Origin: a virus | IMG/VR virus record: IMGVR_UViG_3300000117_000115 | Location: 1 to 33,919 of that record | Reading direction: 5' to 3' (one strand) | DNA length: 33,919 nt | In this document: positions 16,130 through 26,192 of the stretch, piece after piece | How the letters are laid out: every line of letters starts with the position of its first letter | Position numbering within the stretch: the stretch's first letter is position 1 | Notes under the pieces: model-generated | What the model saw: only the letters and a program-made list of their open reading frames with translations | Databases searched by the model: none | Told to the model about the DNA's origin: nothing | Made by a program: the position numbers and the translations under genes

Positions 16130-18286
16130 TTAGTTGTGTGTTGTAATTAATGAGTCTATGTATATTGGGAACGTAGAGCTTTTTTCTAATTCTCTAACTT
16201 TTAAATTACCAGATATAACAATATCGTTACCCACTTTACTTGTCTGAATGTTTATTAAAGTAACGTGCGGGTTTGCAGGTTCAATTATAATTTCGCTAGA
16301 TGCGCCAGTTCCAGAAATAGAACCAGCAGCTTCCATTTCAAAAGTGTCAACGTCAGTTATAGAAGCTACAGTCCCTACTGTTGTTCCGTCAGCAGGATCT
16401 TTAACAATCATACCAGGCGTTATACCTCTTGTTCCGTGATACCCAGTTACAAAAGGCTGAGTTGTTAAGAAACGAAGACCATCGATTACGCCAATTCCAT
16501 CTTGAAGATTTACGGTAGTACTATTTGAAACGCCGCCTTGTAAAAATCTTTTTAGGTCACCTGAGTTAACTCCACCAACTTTTAAGTGGTTGCTATCTTG
16601 TACGCTTAAAACTTTACCTGCCGCTGGTGATACAGTAAAAGAAAAAGGAACCACATCAACCGCATTTCTTTCAAACCTAAGTCTAGTATCGTTTTCTACA
16701 GTAGAAGCTGAGCTTAGTGTTATAGAATTATTTGTTACGCTTGATACCGTTGTTCCATGAGGTATACCGCTACCTGTAATAAGCATACCAGGCAATATGT
16801 TTTCATTAGCTGTATTTAGTGTTAACCTAGTAGAAGACACCCCGCCAGTACCACCTCGATGTATAATGTATGAGTTTGTTTGTTGACCACGAACATCATC
16901 AGCTATTTTTTCTGGTCTAGTAAAGGTTATATTAGAAGGAAGAGTGGCAAAGTTAGAAGATTCAAGTGTTGATAAAGCTATTGTACCCGTAAGCAAACCT
17001 CTTTGTATAACACTTTTAGGCTTAGCTTTTATTTTAGTAATTTTACCTTTTTTCTGTGAACCTCTATCTTCTACAATTACGTCATATCTCTGCGCTGTCC
17101 CAGCTGTGTTTTCATAGTAAATTGGATCTAGCTTGAACTCTTTGGTTGCTTTACCGTTTTCATCTAGTGTAAATTGATTACCGATTCTATCTTGGAATTT
17201 CTGTTCTTCTATCCCATAAGTGCCACTACCCGCAAGTATAGTAAACTCTTGATTTTCAAAATCATAATCACTAAATCTAAGTTCAACAAGATCGCTAATA
17301 AAATCAGCTTTACGCGAGCCGTCTGTTAGACTTGTTGTTTTAAAAAGATTAACAGTTCCAACAGAACCTGGTTGGCCAGTTATTGTTATTTCAAAATTAC
17401 CACCATCAGAGGGCACTTCGCTTGGAACTTCTACTTCTGTTACGACGTCAGTTTCAACAACTTCTATTGCTGTTAAAGGAACTTCAAAATTTAATTTATG
17501 ACCATCGTTAATCGTAAAATCATCAATAAAACCCATAAAAAAAGGCAGCACGTTCGCAAATACTCTTACCGTAAAAGACGTAATTTGATTAGAACTATTA
17601 ACAGACTGTTCCACCACCCAAGCCGCGTATAGCCCGTTATTAATATTACCTGGTAAAATACTTCCAAAGGTAAACACAAAGTTGTTTGGAATGTATTCGT
17701 AGAAATAACCTGTATCAGCCGTAAAAGTTATTTCTTGTATAACGTTTGTAGCTGAACCATATAAAAAAGAAGCAGAGTTTCTAAACACAGATCCAGCAGT
17801 TACAGTTGTTTCTGTAATGTCAGTTAGGTTTACATTAGTAACAGTATGTTTGCTAGATAAAGAATCGTCTGTTAACTCTACAGTAGTTTCTAAAACAAAA
17901 TCGTGACTTGAGTTAAATACAGGCGCTAGATCTTGTTCGTCTATATCTACGTATATAGTAGATGCAGATGAAGGCGTATACGCGTTTAAATGTACAGTTG
18001 CTTTAACCTTGTTAAACGGAGTGCCTACCATAGAGCCATCAGCTGGTATATCTGTAAAAACTACTTTAGACACTGGAGTATCTACGTTACCTCCAGTCCA
18101 AGTATTAGTAGGACTTTCTGTAGCGCCACCAATTTTAAAGTTTTCTTTTTTAATGTATGCTCCGCTCCAATCATTAGTAAATGAATCCGGATTCATCGCC
18201 GTGATTTCAAGTTCTACCGTTTGCCCGGCTTCAGCGGTTCCACCAACCGCATCAAATGTATTTGATATTACGTACCAGTCTGCCAT
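16130..18286 (-). CDS. Beta-rich tail fibre/appendage-type protein
   Basis: I choose the ATG at 18286 (MADWYV), one base after the stop of the nozzle gene (TAATATG). An in-frame upstream codon at 18334 would overlap that gene by 47 bases. The 718-aa product is Ser/Thr/Val/Asn-rich and almost wholly beta by pattern, with no long helices. Two copies of a GM-x-V/I ... GTTV-x-S/T-V motif occur near residues 498 and 623. These are short beta repeats of the kind found in phage adhesins and fibres. The C-terminus is ...IYIDSLITTHN. Position directly after the nozzle suggests a fibre, appendage or baseplate-like part. I cannot identify a receptor-binding tip. Confidence 0.75.
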   Translation of the reverse strand: MADWYVISNTFDAVGGTAEAGQTVELEITAMNPDSFTNDWSGAYIKKENFKIGGATESPTNTWTGGNVDTPVSKVVFTDIPADGSMVGTPFNKVKATVHLNAYTPSSASTIYVDIDEQDLAPVFNSSHDFVLETTVELTDDSLSSKHTVTNVNLTDITETTVTAGSVFRNSASFLYGSATNVIQEITFTADTGYFYEYIPNNFVFTFGSILPGNINNGLYAAWVVEQSVNSSNQITSFTVRVFANVLPFFMGFIDDFTINDGHKLNFEVPLTAIEVVETDVVTEVEVPSEVPSDGGNFEITITGQPGSVGTVNLFKTTSLTDGSRKADFISDLVELRFSDYDFENQEFTILAGSGTYGIEEQKFQDRIGNQFTLDENGKATKEFKLDPIYYENTAGTAQRYDVIVEDRGSQKKGKITKIKAKPKSVIQRGLLTGTIALSTLESSNFATLPSNITFTRPEKIADDVRGQQTNSYIIHRGGTGGVSSTRLTLNTANENILPGMLITGSGIPHGTTVSSVTNNSITLSSASTVENDTRLRFERNAVDVVPFSFTVSPAAGKVLSVQDSNHLKVGGVNSGDLKRFLQGGVSNSTTVNLQDGIGVIDGLRFLTTQPFVTGYHGTRGITPGMIVKDPADGTTVGTVASITDVDTFEMEAAGSISGTGASSEIIIEPANPHVTLINIQTSKVGNDIVISGNLKVRELEKSSTFPIYIDSLITTHN

Positions 18287-18287
18287 A

Positions 18288-21200
18288 TTAATCCGCTGTT
18301 GCGTCCCAAATATCACCGCTACCATCAGCTCCAACGTAGCTTGTAGAAGTATTATTCGCGACTGTTATTGTTAAACTTTCTCCAAGACTAGGGCTACTAT
18401 GAGCTAATGAAGCAGTACCTAAACCTTGAACTGTAAACTCTCTTTCATCTAAATTAGTCAACGCTGTAGTTACCCCGCTAGGATATCCGTAGTATTTACC
18501 TTCTTTATTTTTAAACTCAATTTCACCACACTCTTGTAGGTTAGTATATATGCTGTCAATATACCAGCCAGCTGTTGTTGCCTCAATATTATAGTATTCA
18601 CCGTCTGTTATAGAGCTATTAGTAGTAAGTCCATATCCAGAGCTATAATCACCAGTTAACCAAGAGCTGCTACTTTCAGTATCGAAATTAGTTATTCTAC
18701 CAGCAGTACCTTCATATGATATAGCGCCCCAGCTCTTAACGCTTTCTGGATTATCGTTAAATATTACAGTTACGTCTGAAGTGTATTGAGTACCATAGAA
18801 ATTATTTCTTGTTTCGTTTTCGTGATGCTCCCATATATGGCCATTTAAAAAAGTGTAGTATTTATTATTTAAACTAATACCATCTTCCATCGTTCTAAAG
18901 AAAGTATCTCCACCGACAGTAGAACTTACATAAAACGTTTTAAAACTAGTCCATCCATCTGACATTTCGTTAAAAGAAACTACTGCTTGTTCAGAAGGTA
19001 GTATTTGTGAAGCACTCACTTTTTTAGACACGGCTATATTGTACTCACCCTTTTTAACGTCATAACTACCAACAACTTTATTTACATTTCTAGCAAACAA
19101 GTCAGCAAAATAATCTCTCATACCTTTGTTAGATATAGATCTTACACCTTCTCCACTTAGAACTAGTACGTGACCTCTAAATACGTCAGCAAAATATATG
19201 TTGTAAGGAGTCGCAGCAAATGACTCAGGATTTTTTCCAATACCGTAGTTCCCTTGATACGCTGTTGCTGATCCAATAACTTTATTGCTAGCTACGACTT
19301 GAGAATTACCATCCGCGTTAAATAACATATCCTTGTTAGTCTCTGCTCTAAGGATTTTATCTTCACACAATATGATTAATCTTGTGTTTCTATTATAAAG
19401 TCTTTGTATGCTACCGTAAACAGGGTTAATATCTTTTGTTATAGGCTCAGCTTGTATAAATTGGTTTGTATCATTAACGCCAGAATTAGAATTATAAATA
19501 CCAGACCAAATCATACCGTGCTTTCTTCTCTCTTCTTTTAAAGTACCTGGTAGTACAGTAGAAGCTTTTACGCCGGTATCCATTTGCACCGCGTTAAAGT
19601 CGTCACGTATTCTGTCAGACTCTACGCCATTACCAAAAGCCCAACAATTGCTCCAAGGTAACTTATATTCTCTAGATATTAACTGACTAGCTAAAGCAGT
19701 GCCTCGAGTTCCTTTTACTTTTAAAGTGGTATTGCCATCGCCAGTCGTGCCAATCAAGTGTAACTGAAGATTAGAACCATCTGGCCTTTCAACAACAATG
19801 CTGCTTTGAGTTCCCGTGTTTTGCGAAACACCACTTGATGGGAAATATGCGTCTACTCCGTTAGTAGCAGGGGTAAATGTAATTTCGTTAGTACCAGACC
19901 AACCAGTAACAGTATGTGTGATTACTTCTAACTCAGGGTCAAGAGTTGAGTCTTGAAATAGCTGGAATGATTTTGTAGTAAAAGTAGAGCCTATTGGTAT
20001 TACGTTTTCTTTTGTTTTATCTGTAATGTAAATAGGATTTAAATTACTAGCTTGATAATATATATCTAGATCAGGAACTTCTTTTGGCTCAGTCTCCCAC
20101 ACCGCTGCGTCAGACGCGAAATGATCGCTGTTTACGTCGTCGTAAGGTCTAACAATTTGTATTGCATCTTTTCTATTGTCAGTAGGGTAAGAAGAGTTCT
20201 CTGGCTGCGCACCCATACCGGCATCATGTCTTAAAGCTCTTCTAAACTTTGGGTCGTCAGTACTAGTCACTATATTTGGATCAGTACCATGTATAGGATT
20301 ATACTTAGAACCTTGAGATCCTATAGGTGGGTCTACTACTATTGTCCAGCGCTGTCTTAAGTTGTGACCATAATATTGATCATTCTGGTTATTTGTCCAG
20401 TGGTTTCTAATACCAAATACACCAGTGTATTTATTAGTTCCAGAAAAATATATTGATCCATCAAAACCAGTACCGCCGTTGTTCTGGAAATTATTACCTT
20501 CTTTATATTGATGACCTGGATTGTTTGATTGATTGCTCCAACCTATTTCGTTTGATCCAGCTGAAAAGTTGTGAAAAGACTTTGTTGTGTAAACTTGACC
20601 GTCAGGATCTCGTTGAAACCTAAACCTAGTGCCTGGAGTACATAGCTTTCTCATAAATTTCCACGCGGCAGCGTATATATTAGAGTCTTGAACATCTTTA
20701 AGTTGGTGAGCTATTGGAAAGTCGTTGTTATTCAATATGCCACCTGTATGCCCAGCGCCCATACCAGTCCAAGATATATCCATACACTCGCCATTAGCCC
20801 ATATACCTCTACTTGGTTGACCTCTTCTATAACCTGTATTACCTGCTAAGTGTTGATGTGTGCCAAAGTGTGGAGCTACAGAATCTTCTTCTTGAGCAGC
20901 TGTTTCGCTTTTATCAAACGATTGACCATCTTTATGATATTGATTTGTGTAGTTATTTCCCGGTGTATCATCGTCAGGCGCGTAATCTGATTGATTACCT
21001 TTGCCAGTCCAAGAGTATGCTGTACACGCATCAATAAAGAAATCCTTAAGACCAGCCATACCTAACCAAAATTCTTCGGCGTCTGATTGATTAGAACCAC
21101 TTCCAATGCCAACTAAAGGGCTTAGTGGACCTATGTCATCACTCTCGTTTGATATTCCTCCACCTAAATCAGAATATAAATCTCCTGATCTAACACCGAA

Positions 21201-24200
21201 CACATCGAAATTATCATTCGAATCATCAGAGGCGCTACCGCTTCCGCCTCCCCAATAATAGGCAGTTTGATTACTGAAACCATCGCCAGTGTAATTAGTC
21301 CAAATGTGTTCTGTAGGATGTTGACCGGGGTGGTTTAAAGTTGAACCAATAGAGCCAGCAAACCCGTGGAGTATTTCAAAGTTAGTTCCAGTAGCTGCTC
21401 CCCACTCTTTTGCGTTATATGGTACAACACCTAAAGCTGACGACCCATATATACCAGCGTTCCAGTAGCCGTTATTGTTTAAATATCTAAGACCCCACGT
21501 AGCAAGAATCTCGTATTGCTGATCAAGACTGTCTGTTTGATCTATTATATATTGCTCTAGTAAATCGTCTTTAAATATTTTTACAAAAAATCTACCAGTA
21601 TACTCTGGTTTCATTTTTGTATCATCGGCAAATAAAGCAAGTACAAGATCAGAACGCATGAGTTCAGGGTTCTGTTGAGAGCCTAATATAAACTCAACGT
21701 CTGGACCAAATATGCCTTCAATTTTTAGTCTGTAATCTCCATTTTCGTCACCTATTTGACTTAAGTTTGTTACAGCATATAGATCAGAAGCCATGTTGTC
21801 CGTAGGCCCGTAAAAGCGTAACTGAAGATTATCAGGAGTTTTTATTTGAAGGTTGTCTCCAAAAGCGTCTTCAAAATAACTTTTACTTACAGTTATAAAG
21901 GTTGCGCCTATAGCGGGATATCCACTTTCAAGGTTATCACCAATAGCAGATTCTACTGCGTTATCAGCTCCTTCAAAAACGTCAATGCTACCAAGGTTTC
22001 GTCTTGTTGTTTTAACCTCGTCTGGTACTTCGTTAGATATATCTATAACTTTATATCTAGCTTTTTTATCAGCGTAAGCATTTGATCCGTGGTTTTTCTT
22101 TAGTGTTATATAAGAATCTTCAGTTATTTTATTTCTTTCAGACGAAGGAAACGAAAGCCATATGTTTTCATCAGACGTATAATACCATCTGTCCATCGTC
22201 ATATTGTAATACTCGTCAGAAGAATCTTTTACATAAAAAGAAAAGTACTCCGCCCAAGAAGGAACAACTAGGTTTTCTATATCAAACTTTACAGTTAATC
22301 TATTTCTTTTGTCAGCTACCGCATGTGGAACTTTTACAGTAGACTCCTTAGATGATATTACTGGCGTTTCTCTTCCGTATTTATCACTAAAAACTACTCC
22401 AACTTCATATAATCTATCAGACTTTACTGACGGAGGCGCGTAATCACCACCTACTAAACTAGTGTTAGTAGACTCAAATCCCACAATTAACTTAGGATCT
22501 TTTTCTACCGTGTAGTTCTGTAAATAATTACCATATATAAGTCTATTAGCACTTATTTCTTGTGCTTGCGCAAGACGCGGTACGTTATCGTAAGGACGAA
22601 GTAATTGATTAGAAGGTACTGTTCTGTAAATAGTATCTGTATCTAAAACTATCTCTCCTCTTGATGTTGTTGAAAAAGAGTTTCCTTGATCTGGCCACAT
22701 AGGATGCCCATCGCTAGGCTTTATTGTTTTTACAATATATACCGTAGGATTATTAGTTTCCTTATATAGTATATCTATTTCTACAACATCTTGAGGTATG
22801 TCAAATTCTTGAGGATGGTAACCTTTTATTCTAAGACTTTTTGTTTGATTAACCATACCAAGATTATAACCTTGCTCTGGAATAAAGTCGTAAGGGCCAG
22901 TTAAAAAAGCAACCGCTGAAAACGGAGCGAACGTAGAGTATTCTCCATCTTCAAATTTATATCTGTATGAAAATCTTGGAAACTTAAAATCAAACAAAGT
23001 ATCGCCTGGATCAATTCTAACATACCAACTTAAATCATCTGATGATACTTCACTGCTCATTGATATTATTTCCACGTTGTAACCACTGTGTAAAGAGTCG
23101 GGGTCTGTAGTACCATTACTTGTTACTCTTACTAGAATATCGTAATCTTCAAACTCTATTGGTCCTTGAGTCGATGCTGACTGTCGTACAAGTTTTAGTC
23201 GATCTCCATTTTTAAAATGAGCACCTTGGTCAAGAGCAAAACTAGTAGTATCTCCGTTGTTTAACGGTTGGTTGTCTGAGAAGAATGATTTATTTGATAT
23301 CGTGCCGTGCAATGGGTTTTCTACGCCAGAAGAATTAATTCTAGGCACTGAAGTTCTAAAAGCATCTATTACCGGAGCTTGCGTAGGTGATGGCTTTATT
23401 ACTGTTATATGGCTTTCATCTACAAAAACAGGTCGTTTATTATCGCTCCTAGTGATGACAGCTGGTGTTCCTAATATGTCAACTGAATAACCACCAAGAC
23501 TCGCTGAACCAGTTTTAGTTACTAGTCTAGTATTAAAAAACGGTAATGATCCAGCAAAGGTTAGATAGCTAAGAGACGTATTAGTATTAGCAAAACCTGT
23601 TAACGGATTTGTATCACCATCAGTTGATTTCAAACCACCTGTACCCGCTATGGATCTAGATATACTTATTTTCTTTGGTTCAGACACATTGTCAGTCCAA
23701 AACAAAAAATCATCTAATATGTTTATAGCGGTAATATAAACGTTTTTGTTAAAGTTTAAAACTCTTGGCGCTACAAACTCTATGGCGTCACCAACATCTA
23801 CACCAGTAGGTGGCGTAAAAGCAGTTCCGTTTTGTTCCAACATTATTTTATAGCTCGAGTTTCCAGAATTATATATAATATCTGATACTCTAACATCATC
23901 AGCAACGTTATACGTGTTGTCCCCTAACACACCCGTAACGTGCATACCTATTCTAACACCTGTAAAGTTAAAGTCTGCAGCAGAGTGAGTACCACCGGCT
24001 TGGTTTGTTACGTCGCTTCCTTTAGGTATATATAAAAAATTTTGGCTACTAGTACTAGCTTGCGCAACAGTAACTTTTACTTTAAATATATCTACGAAAA
24101 CATATTTGAGACTTCTTGCCACAGTATCAAACTGTATAATATAGTCTTTAGATATAGCTGGAGAACCTTCAGCGTTATTTAAATCACCAGAAGAAACAAA

Positions 24201-24470
24201 GTAATATATATTATCTGTTGCTGGATCACTAATACAACCAACCACTGTAGATGTGTCTGCAACATCATAGACGTAGCTATCGCCAGTATCTACTTTTATA
24301 TTGTCTCGTTTAATATTACCCAACAAAGTCTGAGCAGTACCTACGTTAGAACCATCTGAAGTAGCTATCTGTATATTCGTTGCTTCTCTATATTGACCAT
24401 TAGGAACAAGGCGCTCGTCCATGTCCTTGTTCATCTTGCCTTGAGAAAAGTTGTGTGTTACTACTGGCAT
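18288..24470 (-). CDS. Large tail nozzle/stem protein (T7 gp12 or crAss muzzle type)
   Basis: The 2060-aa protein opens with FSQGKMNKDMDERLVPNGQY, followed by a segment rich in E/A/T/N/I/Q. This N-terminal pattern (a Gly/Lys turn, D-x-R-L-x-P-N-G, then E-A-x-N) is typical of podoviral nozzle proteins that form the end of a short tail. Residues about 20-1030 and 1375-2060 read as repeated beta blades, for example NIYFADVFRGHVLVLSG and VVSFNEMSDGWTSF. Residues about 1030-1375 are a low-complexity insertion rich in Asn, Gly, Ser, Asp, His, Trp and Tyr. The protein is more than twice the length of T7 gp12 (794 aa). It follows the two ring-type genes and precedes the fibre-type gene, which fits a nozzle to which appendages attach. 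Confidence is high for a tail role, moderate for nozzle. Confidence 0.8.
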   Translation of the reverse strand: MPVVTHNFSQGKMNKDMDERLVPNGQYREATNIQIATSDGSNVGTAQTLLGNIKRDNIKVDTGDSYVYDVADTSTVVGCISDPATDNIYYFVSSGDLNNAEGSPAISKDYIIQFDTVARSLKYVFVDIFKVKVTVAQASTSSQNFLYIPKGSDVTNQAGGTHSAADFNFTGVRIGMHVTGVLGDNTYNVADDVRVSDIIYNSGNSSYKIMLEQNGTAFTPPTGVDVGDAIEFVAPRVLNFNKNVYITAINILDDFLFWTDNVSEPKKISISRSIAGTGGLKSTDGDTNPLTGFANTNTSLSYLTFAGSLPFFNTRLVTKTGSASLGGYSVDILGTPAVITRSDNKRPVFVDESHITVIKPSPTQAPVIDAFRTSVPRINSSGVENPLHGTISNKSFFSDNQPLNNGDTTSFALDQGAHFKNGDRLKLVRQSASTQGPIEFEDYDILVRVTSNGTTDPDSLHSGYNVEIISMSSEVSSDDLSWYVRIDPGDTLFDFKFPRFSYRYKFEDGEYSTFAPFSAVAFLTGPYDFIPEQGYNLGMVNQTKSLRIKGYHPQEFDIPQDVVEIDILYKETNNPTVYIVKTIKPSDGHPMWPDQGNSFSTTSRGEIVLDTDTIYRTVPSNQLLRPYDNVPRLAQAQEISANRLIYGNYLQNYTVEKDPKLIVGFESTNTSLVGGDYAPPSVKSDRLYEVGVVFSDKYGRETPVISSKESTVKVPHAVADKRNRLTVKFDIENLVVPSWAEYFSFYVKDSSDEYYNMTMDRWYYTSDENIWLSFPSSERNKITEDSYITLKKNHGSNAYADKKARYKVIDISNEVPDEVKTTRRNLGSIDVFEGADNAVESAIGDNLESGYPAIGATFITVSKSYFEDAFGDNLQIKTPDNLQLRFYGPTDNMASDLYAVTNLSQIGDENGDYRLKIEGIFGPDVEFILGSQQNPELMRSDLVLALFADDTKMKPEYTGRFFVKIFKDDLLEQYIIDQTDSLDQQYEILATWGLRYLNNNGYWNAGIYGSSALGVVPYNAKEWGAATGTNFEILHGFAGSIGSTLNHPGQHPTEHIWTNYTGDGFSNQTAYYWGGGSGSASDDSNDNFDVFGVRSGDLYSDLGGGISNESDDIGPLSPLVGIGSGSNQSDAEEFWLGMAGLKDFFIDACTAYSWTGKGNQSDYAPDDDTPGNNYTNQYHKDGQSFDKSETAAQEEDSVAPHFGTHQHLAGNTGYRRGQPSRGIWANGECMDISWTGMGAGHTGGILNNNDFPIAHQLKDVQDSNIYAAAWKFMRKLCTPGTRFRFQRDPDGQVYTTKSFHNFSAGSNEIGWSNQSNNPGHQYKEGNNFQNNGGTGFDGSIYFSGTNKYTGVFGIRNHWTNNQNDQYYGHNLRQRWTIVVDPPIGSQGSKYNPIHGTDPNIVTSTDDPKFRRALRHDAGMGAQPENSSYPTDNRKDAIQIVRPYDDVNSDHFASDAAVWETEPKEVPDLDIYYQASNLNPIYITDKTKENVIPIGSTFTTKSFQLFQDSTLDPELEVITHTVTGWSGTNEITFTPATNGVDAYFPSSGVSQNTGTQSSIVVERPDGSNLQLHLIGTTGDGNTTLKVKGTRGTALASQLISREYKLPWSNCWAFGNGVESDRIRDDFNAVQMDTGVKASTVLPGTLKEERRKHGMIWSGIYNSNSGVNDTNQFIQAEPITKDINPVYGSIQRLYNRNTRLIILCEDKILRAETNKDMLFNADGNSQVVASNKVIGSATAYQGNYGIGKNPESFAATPYNIYFADVFRGHVLVLSGEGVRSISNKGMRDYFADLFARNVNKVVGSYDVKKGEYNIAVSKKVSASQILPSEQAVVSFNEMSDGWTSFKTFYVSSTVGGDTFFRTMEDGISLNNKYYTFLNGHIWEHHENETRNNFYGTQYTSDVTVIFNDNPESVKSWGAISYEGTAGRITNFDTESSSSWLTGDYSSGYGLTTNSSITDGEYYNIEATTAGWYIDSIYTNLQECGEIEFKNKEGKYYGYPSGVTTALTNLDEREFTVQGLGTASLAHSSPSLGESLTITVANNTSTSYVGADGSGDIWDATAD

Positions 24471-24473
24471 GCG

Positions 24474-25397
24474 TTAGTGCTTAATTGTTTTAGACTTACC
24501 TCTTAATACTTGTGTAAGTTCTTCTAATTTGTAATTAGATAATCTAAGTTTAGCTTTTCTAGTTTCCGCAAATCTTTCTTTTTTAATTTGAGCTAACAAA
24601 GCTTGTTGTGAGTCTTTTCTTGCTGAAAGCACTCCGTAAAGAATATGTTTATATATTGCTTCTTCAGCGAATTTAGGTACTAGTGAAGAGCTTAAATCTA
24701 TGGAAGTATTATCAGCTGACGTAGATATACCATCACTAATATATTTTAGCACTAAAGTTTTACCTGCTAAGTTAGAACTAAAGTGAAACTTACCGGCTGA
24801 GTCATCAATATAAAATGAACCGTTTGCTTGTGCGTACTGTGGATCAATACCATATCTACCACCTATTAAATCACCATATGTATCATCAAATTCGTCTGAG
24901 TCAACATCGCCTATATCAGTTGCGTTAGTCTGAGACTTATAATTACTCCACGTAGTAGAGTCTTCATCTGTAGTAAGATCATCGTTAGCACCTAAAGCAC
25001 TAGTATCAAAACCACCAAAGTCTTGCACTTCGTGACTTATATCTAAAGGATTAGATGTTTTAGAAGTTCTGTATATAGTTCTCTGTATGCCATTTGCGTC
25101 ACTCCAAGCTAAGTTTACGTAATTAACATAATCAACAGGCATGACCAACATAAGCGAGGTTGGTACTACTACTTCCCAATCTTTTGTACACTTAAGAGTG
25201 TCATAGCTTAATTCTTGTAGCGATCGTATTGCATGAAATGTTATGTCAGCCATTACAACGTTTTCACACAGTTTTCCTGCGCCTACGTATGTCGCCGCAA
25301 AAGAGTCTATAATTTCTGTTAAACTTATAAACCTATAATTACCATGGTCACCGCCTGTTAAGTAATATGTTTTTTCTGCTGAAGTTAATATACCCAT
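24474..25397 (-). CDS. Head-tail connector/ring protein (T7 gp11-like position)
   Basis: The 307-aa protein begins MGILTSAEKTYYLTGGDHGN and contains ADITFHAIRSLQELSYDTLK (residues about 50-69), then VPTSLMLVMPVDYVNYVNLA. The helical N-terminus followed by the P-x-D-Y-V-N-Y-V beta segment is a pattern I know from marine and Bacteroidota phage connector proteins. Its place, after the capsid block and directly before the nozzle, matches gp11-type adaptors or the ring proteins of crAss-like phages. The C-terminal 80 residues are helical and basic (FAETRKAKLRLSNYK). Its ATG overlaps the stop of the preceding gene (TAATG). Three bases separate its stop from the nozzle start. Confidence 0.75.
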   Translation of the reverse strand: MGILTSAEKTYYLTGGDHGNYRFISLTEIIDSFAATYVGAGKLCENVVMADITFHAIRSLQELSYDTLKCTKDWEVVVPTSLMLVMPVDYVNYVNLAWSDANGIQRTIYRTSKTSNPLDISHEVQDFGGFDTSALGANDDLTTDEDSTTWSNYKSQTNATDIGDVDSDEFDDTYGDLIGGRYGIDPQYAQANGSFYIDDSAGKFHFSSNLAGKTLVLKYISDGISTSADNTSIDLSSSLVPKFAEEAIYKHILYGVLSARKDSQQALLAQIKKERFAETRKAKLRLSNYKLEELTQVLRGKSKTIKH

Positions 25398-26134
25398 TAT
25401 GAGATTTTTTGAATAGCTAATTCAGAAGCTTCTTTACCAGCAGCTATCTGTACTAGACCAGGTTTGTTAAGAACTATACCTGCTAGTTCTAATATCTTGT
25501 AAACTACGGTGTCTGTCTCTGCTTTGTGTAGCTCAAAGTCTACAGCTAAAGTAGAATTATACATTGCTTTACCATTAACAACAACGTAAGCCCAGTTAAC
25601 TGTTTTTGGTACTCTAAAACACTCTACAGTAACATTGCTAGTTTCTTCACTTGTGCTACCGGCATATACAATAATATCTCTACCACTCAGCCTGTTGTCA
25701 GTATAGAAAGGGGCTTGATCAGCAGTAGATGCCATATGCCTTGTTGACTTCTTCATACGCTGCGCATCGTGCATAGATACTTTTTGACAAGGTTCGTCGC
25801 CAAGAAAAACCATACCTGTTTGAAAAACATCATACTGTACTCCATCAGCTCCAACAGTAGCTGGAAATGTATGCCCGCTTGTTACGGTTTCAAATGATTG
25901 AAACGGTGCTAATTTTCTGTCTATTAATTCTTGTATATCAGTCTCATCAACTTCGTTTGTTCTGTTAGGCTCTTGAAGCTGTTTTAAATTTTTAGAGTAA
26001 AAATATGTTTCAAATATTTGTATTTGAGCCTGGTTTGCCAATAAGTTAAACTCCTGAGGAGTTATATAACCACGTTGCTCTTTGTTTGCAAGGGCTAATA
26101 CTCTTTGATATACTGTGTCTACACTTATTGCCAT
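25397..26134 (-). CDS. Head-tail connector/ring-type structural protein
   Basis: The start is ATG at 26134 (MAISVDTVYQRVLALANKEQ), giving 245 aa. Extending to 26158 would need a TTG codon inside the upstream hairpin. The conserved opening, VYQRVLALANKEQRGYITPQ, followed by a helix with ANQAQIQIFETYF, is a pattern I recognise from short-tailed marine phages, where it lies in the neck gene block. The rest alternates beta strands and ends in a helix. With the next gene it forms the pair between capsid and nozzle, so a ring or adaptor role is likely. The hairpin at 26155-26178 sits about 20 bases before the start and may influence its translation. Confidence 0.75.
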   Translation of the reverse strand: MAISVDTVYQRVLALANKEQRGYITPQEFNLLANQAQIQIFETYFYSKNLKQLQEPNRTNEVDETDIQELIDRKLAPFQSFETVTSGHTFPATVGADGVQYDVFQTGMVFLGDEPCQKVSMHDAQRMKKSTRHMASTADQAPFYTDNRLSGRDIIVYAGSTSEETSNVTVECFRVPKTVNWAYVVVNGKAMYNSTLAVDFELHKAETDTVVYKILELAGIVLNKPGLVQIAAGKEASELAIQKIS

Positions 26135-26154
26135 AATTCTTTTTTTGTAGTTTT

Positions 26155-26178
26155 GCAACCACCCCGAAGGGTAGTTGC
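26155..26178 (-). promoter_or_regulatory. UUCG-capped RNA hairpin before the connector gene
   Basis: On the minus strand the bases form a 10-bp stem (GCAACTACCC with GGGTGGTTGC, one G-U pair) closed by a TTCG tetraloop between C and G, a very stable RNA loop. It is followed by A-rich, not T-rich, sequence and then the connector ATG. It is therefore not a classical intrinsic terminator. RNA processing, mRNA protection or translational control are possible. Confidence 0.75.
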
Positions 26179-26192
26179 ATCACCGTTGATTA

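Noticed and set aside
18287-18334. Longer start for the 718-aa protein
   Set aside because: It would overlap the nozzle gene by 47 bases. ATG at 18286 follows the stop by one base, the same TAATATG junction used before the 121-aa gene.
26135-26158. Upstream start for the 245-aa connector protein
   Set aside because: It would be a TTG inside a stable hairpin; the conserved-looking protein begins at MAISVDT (26134).
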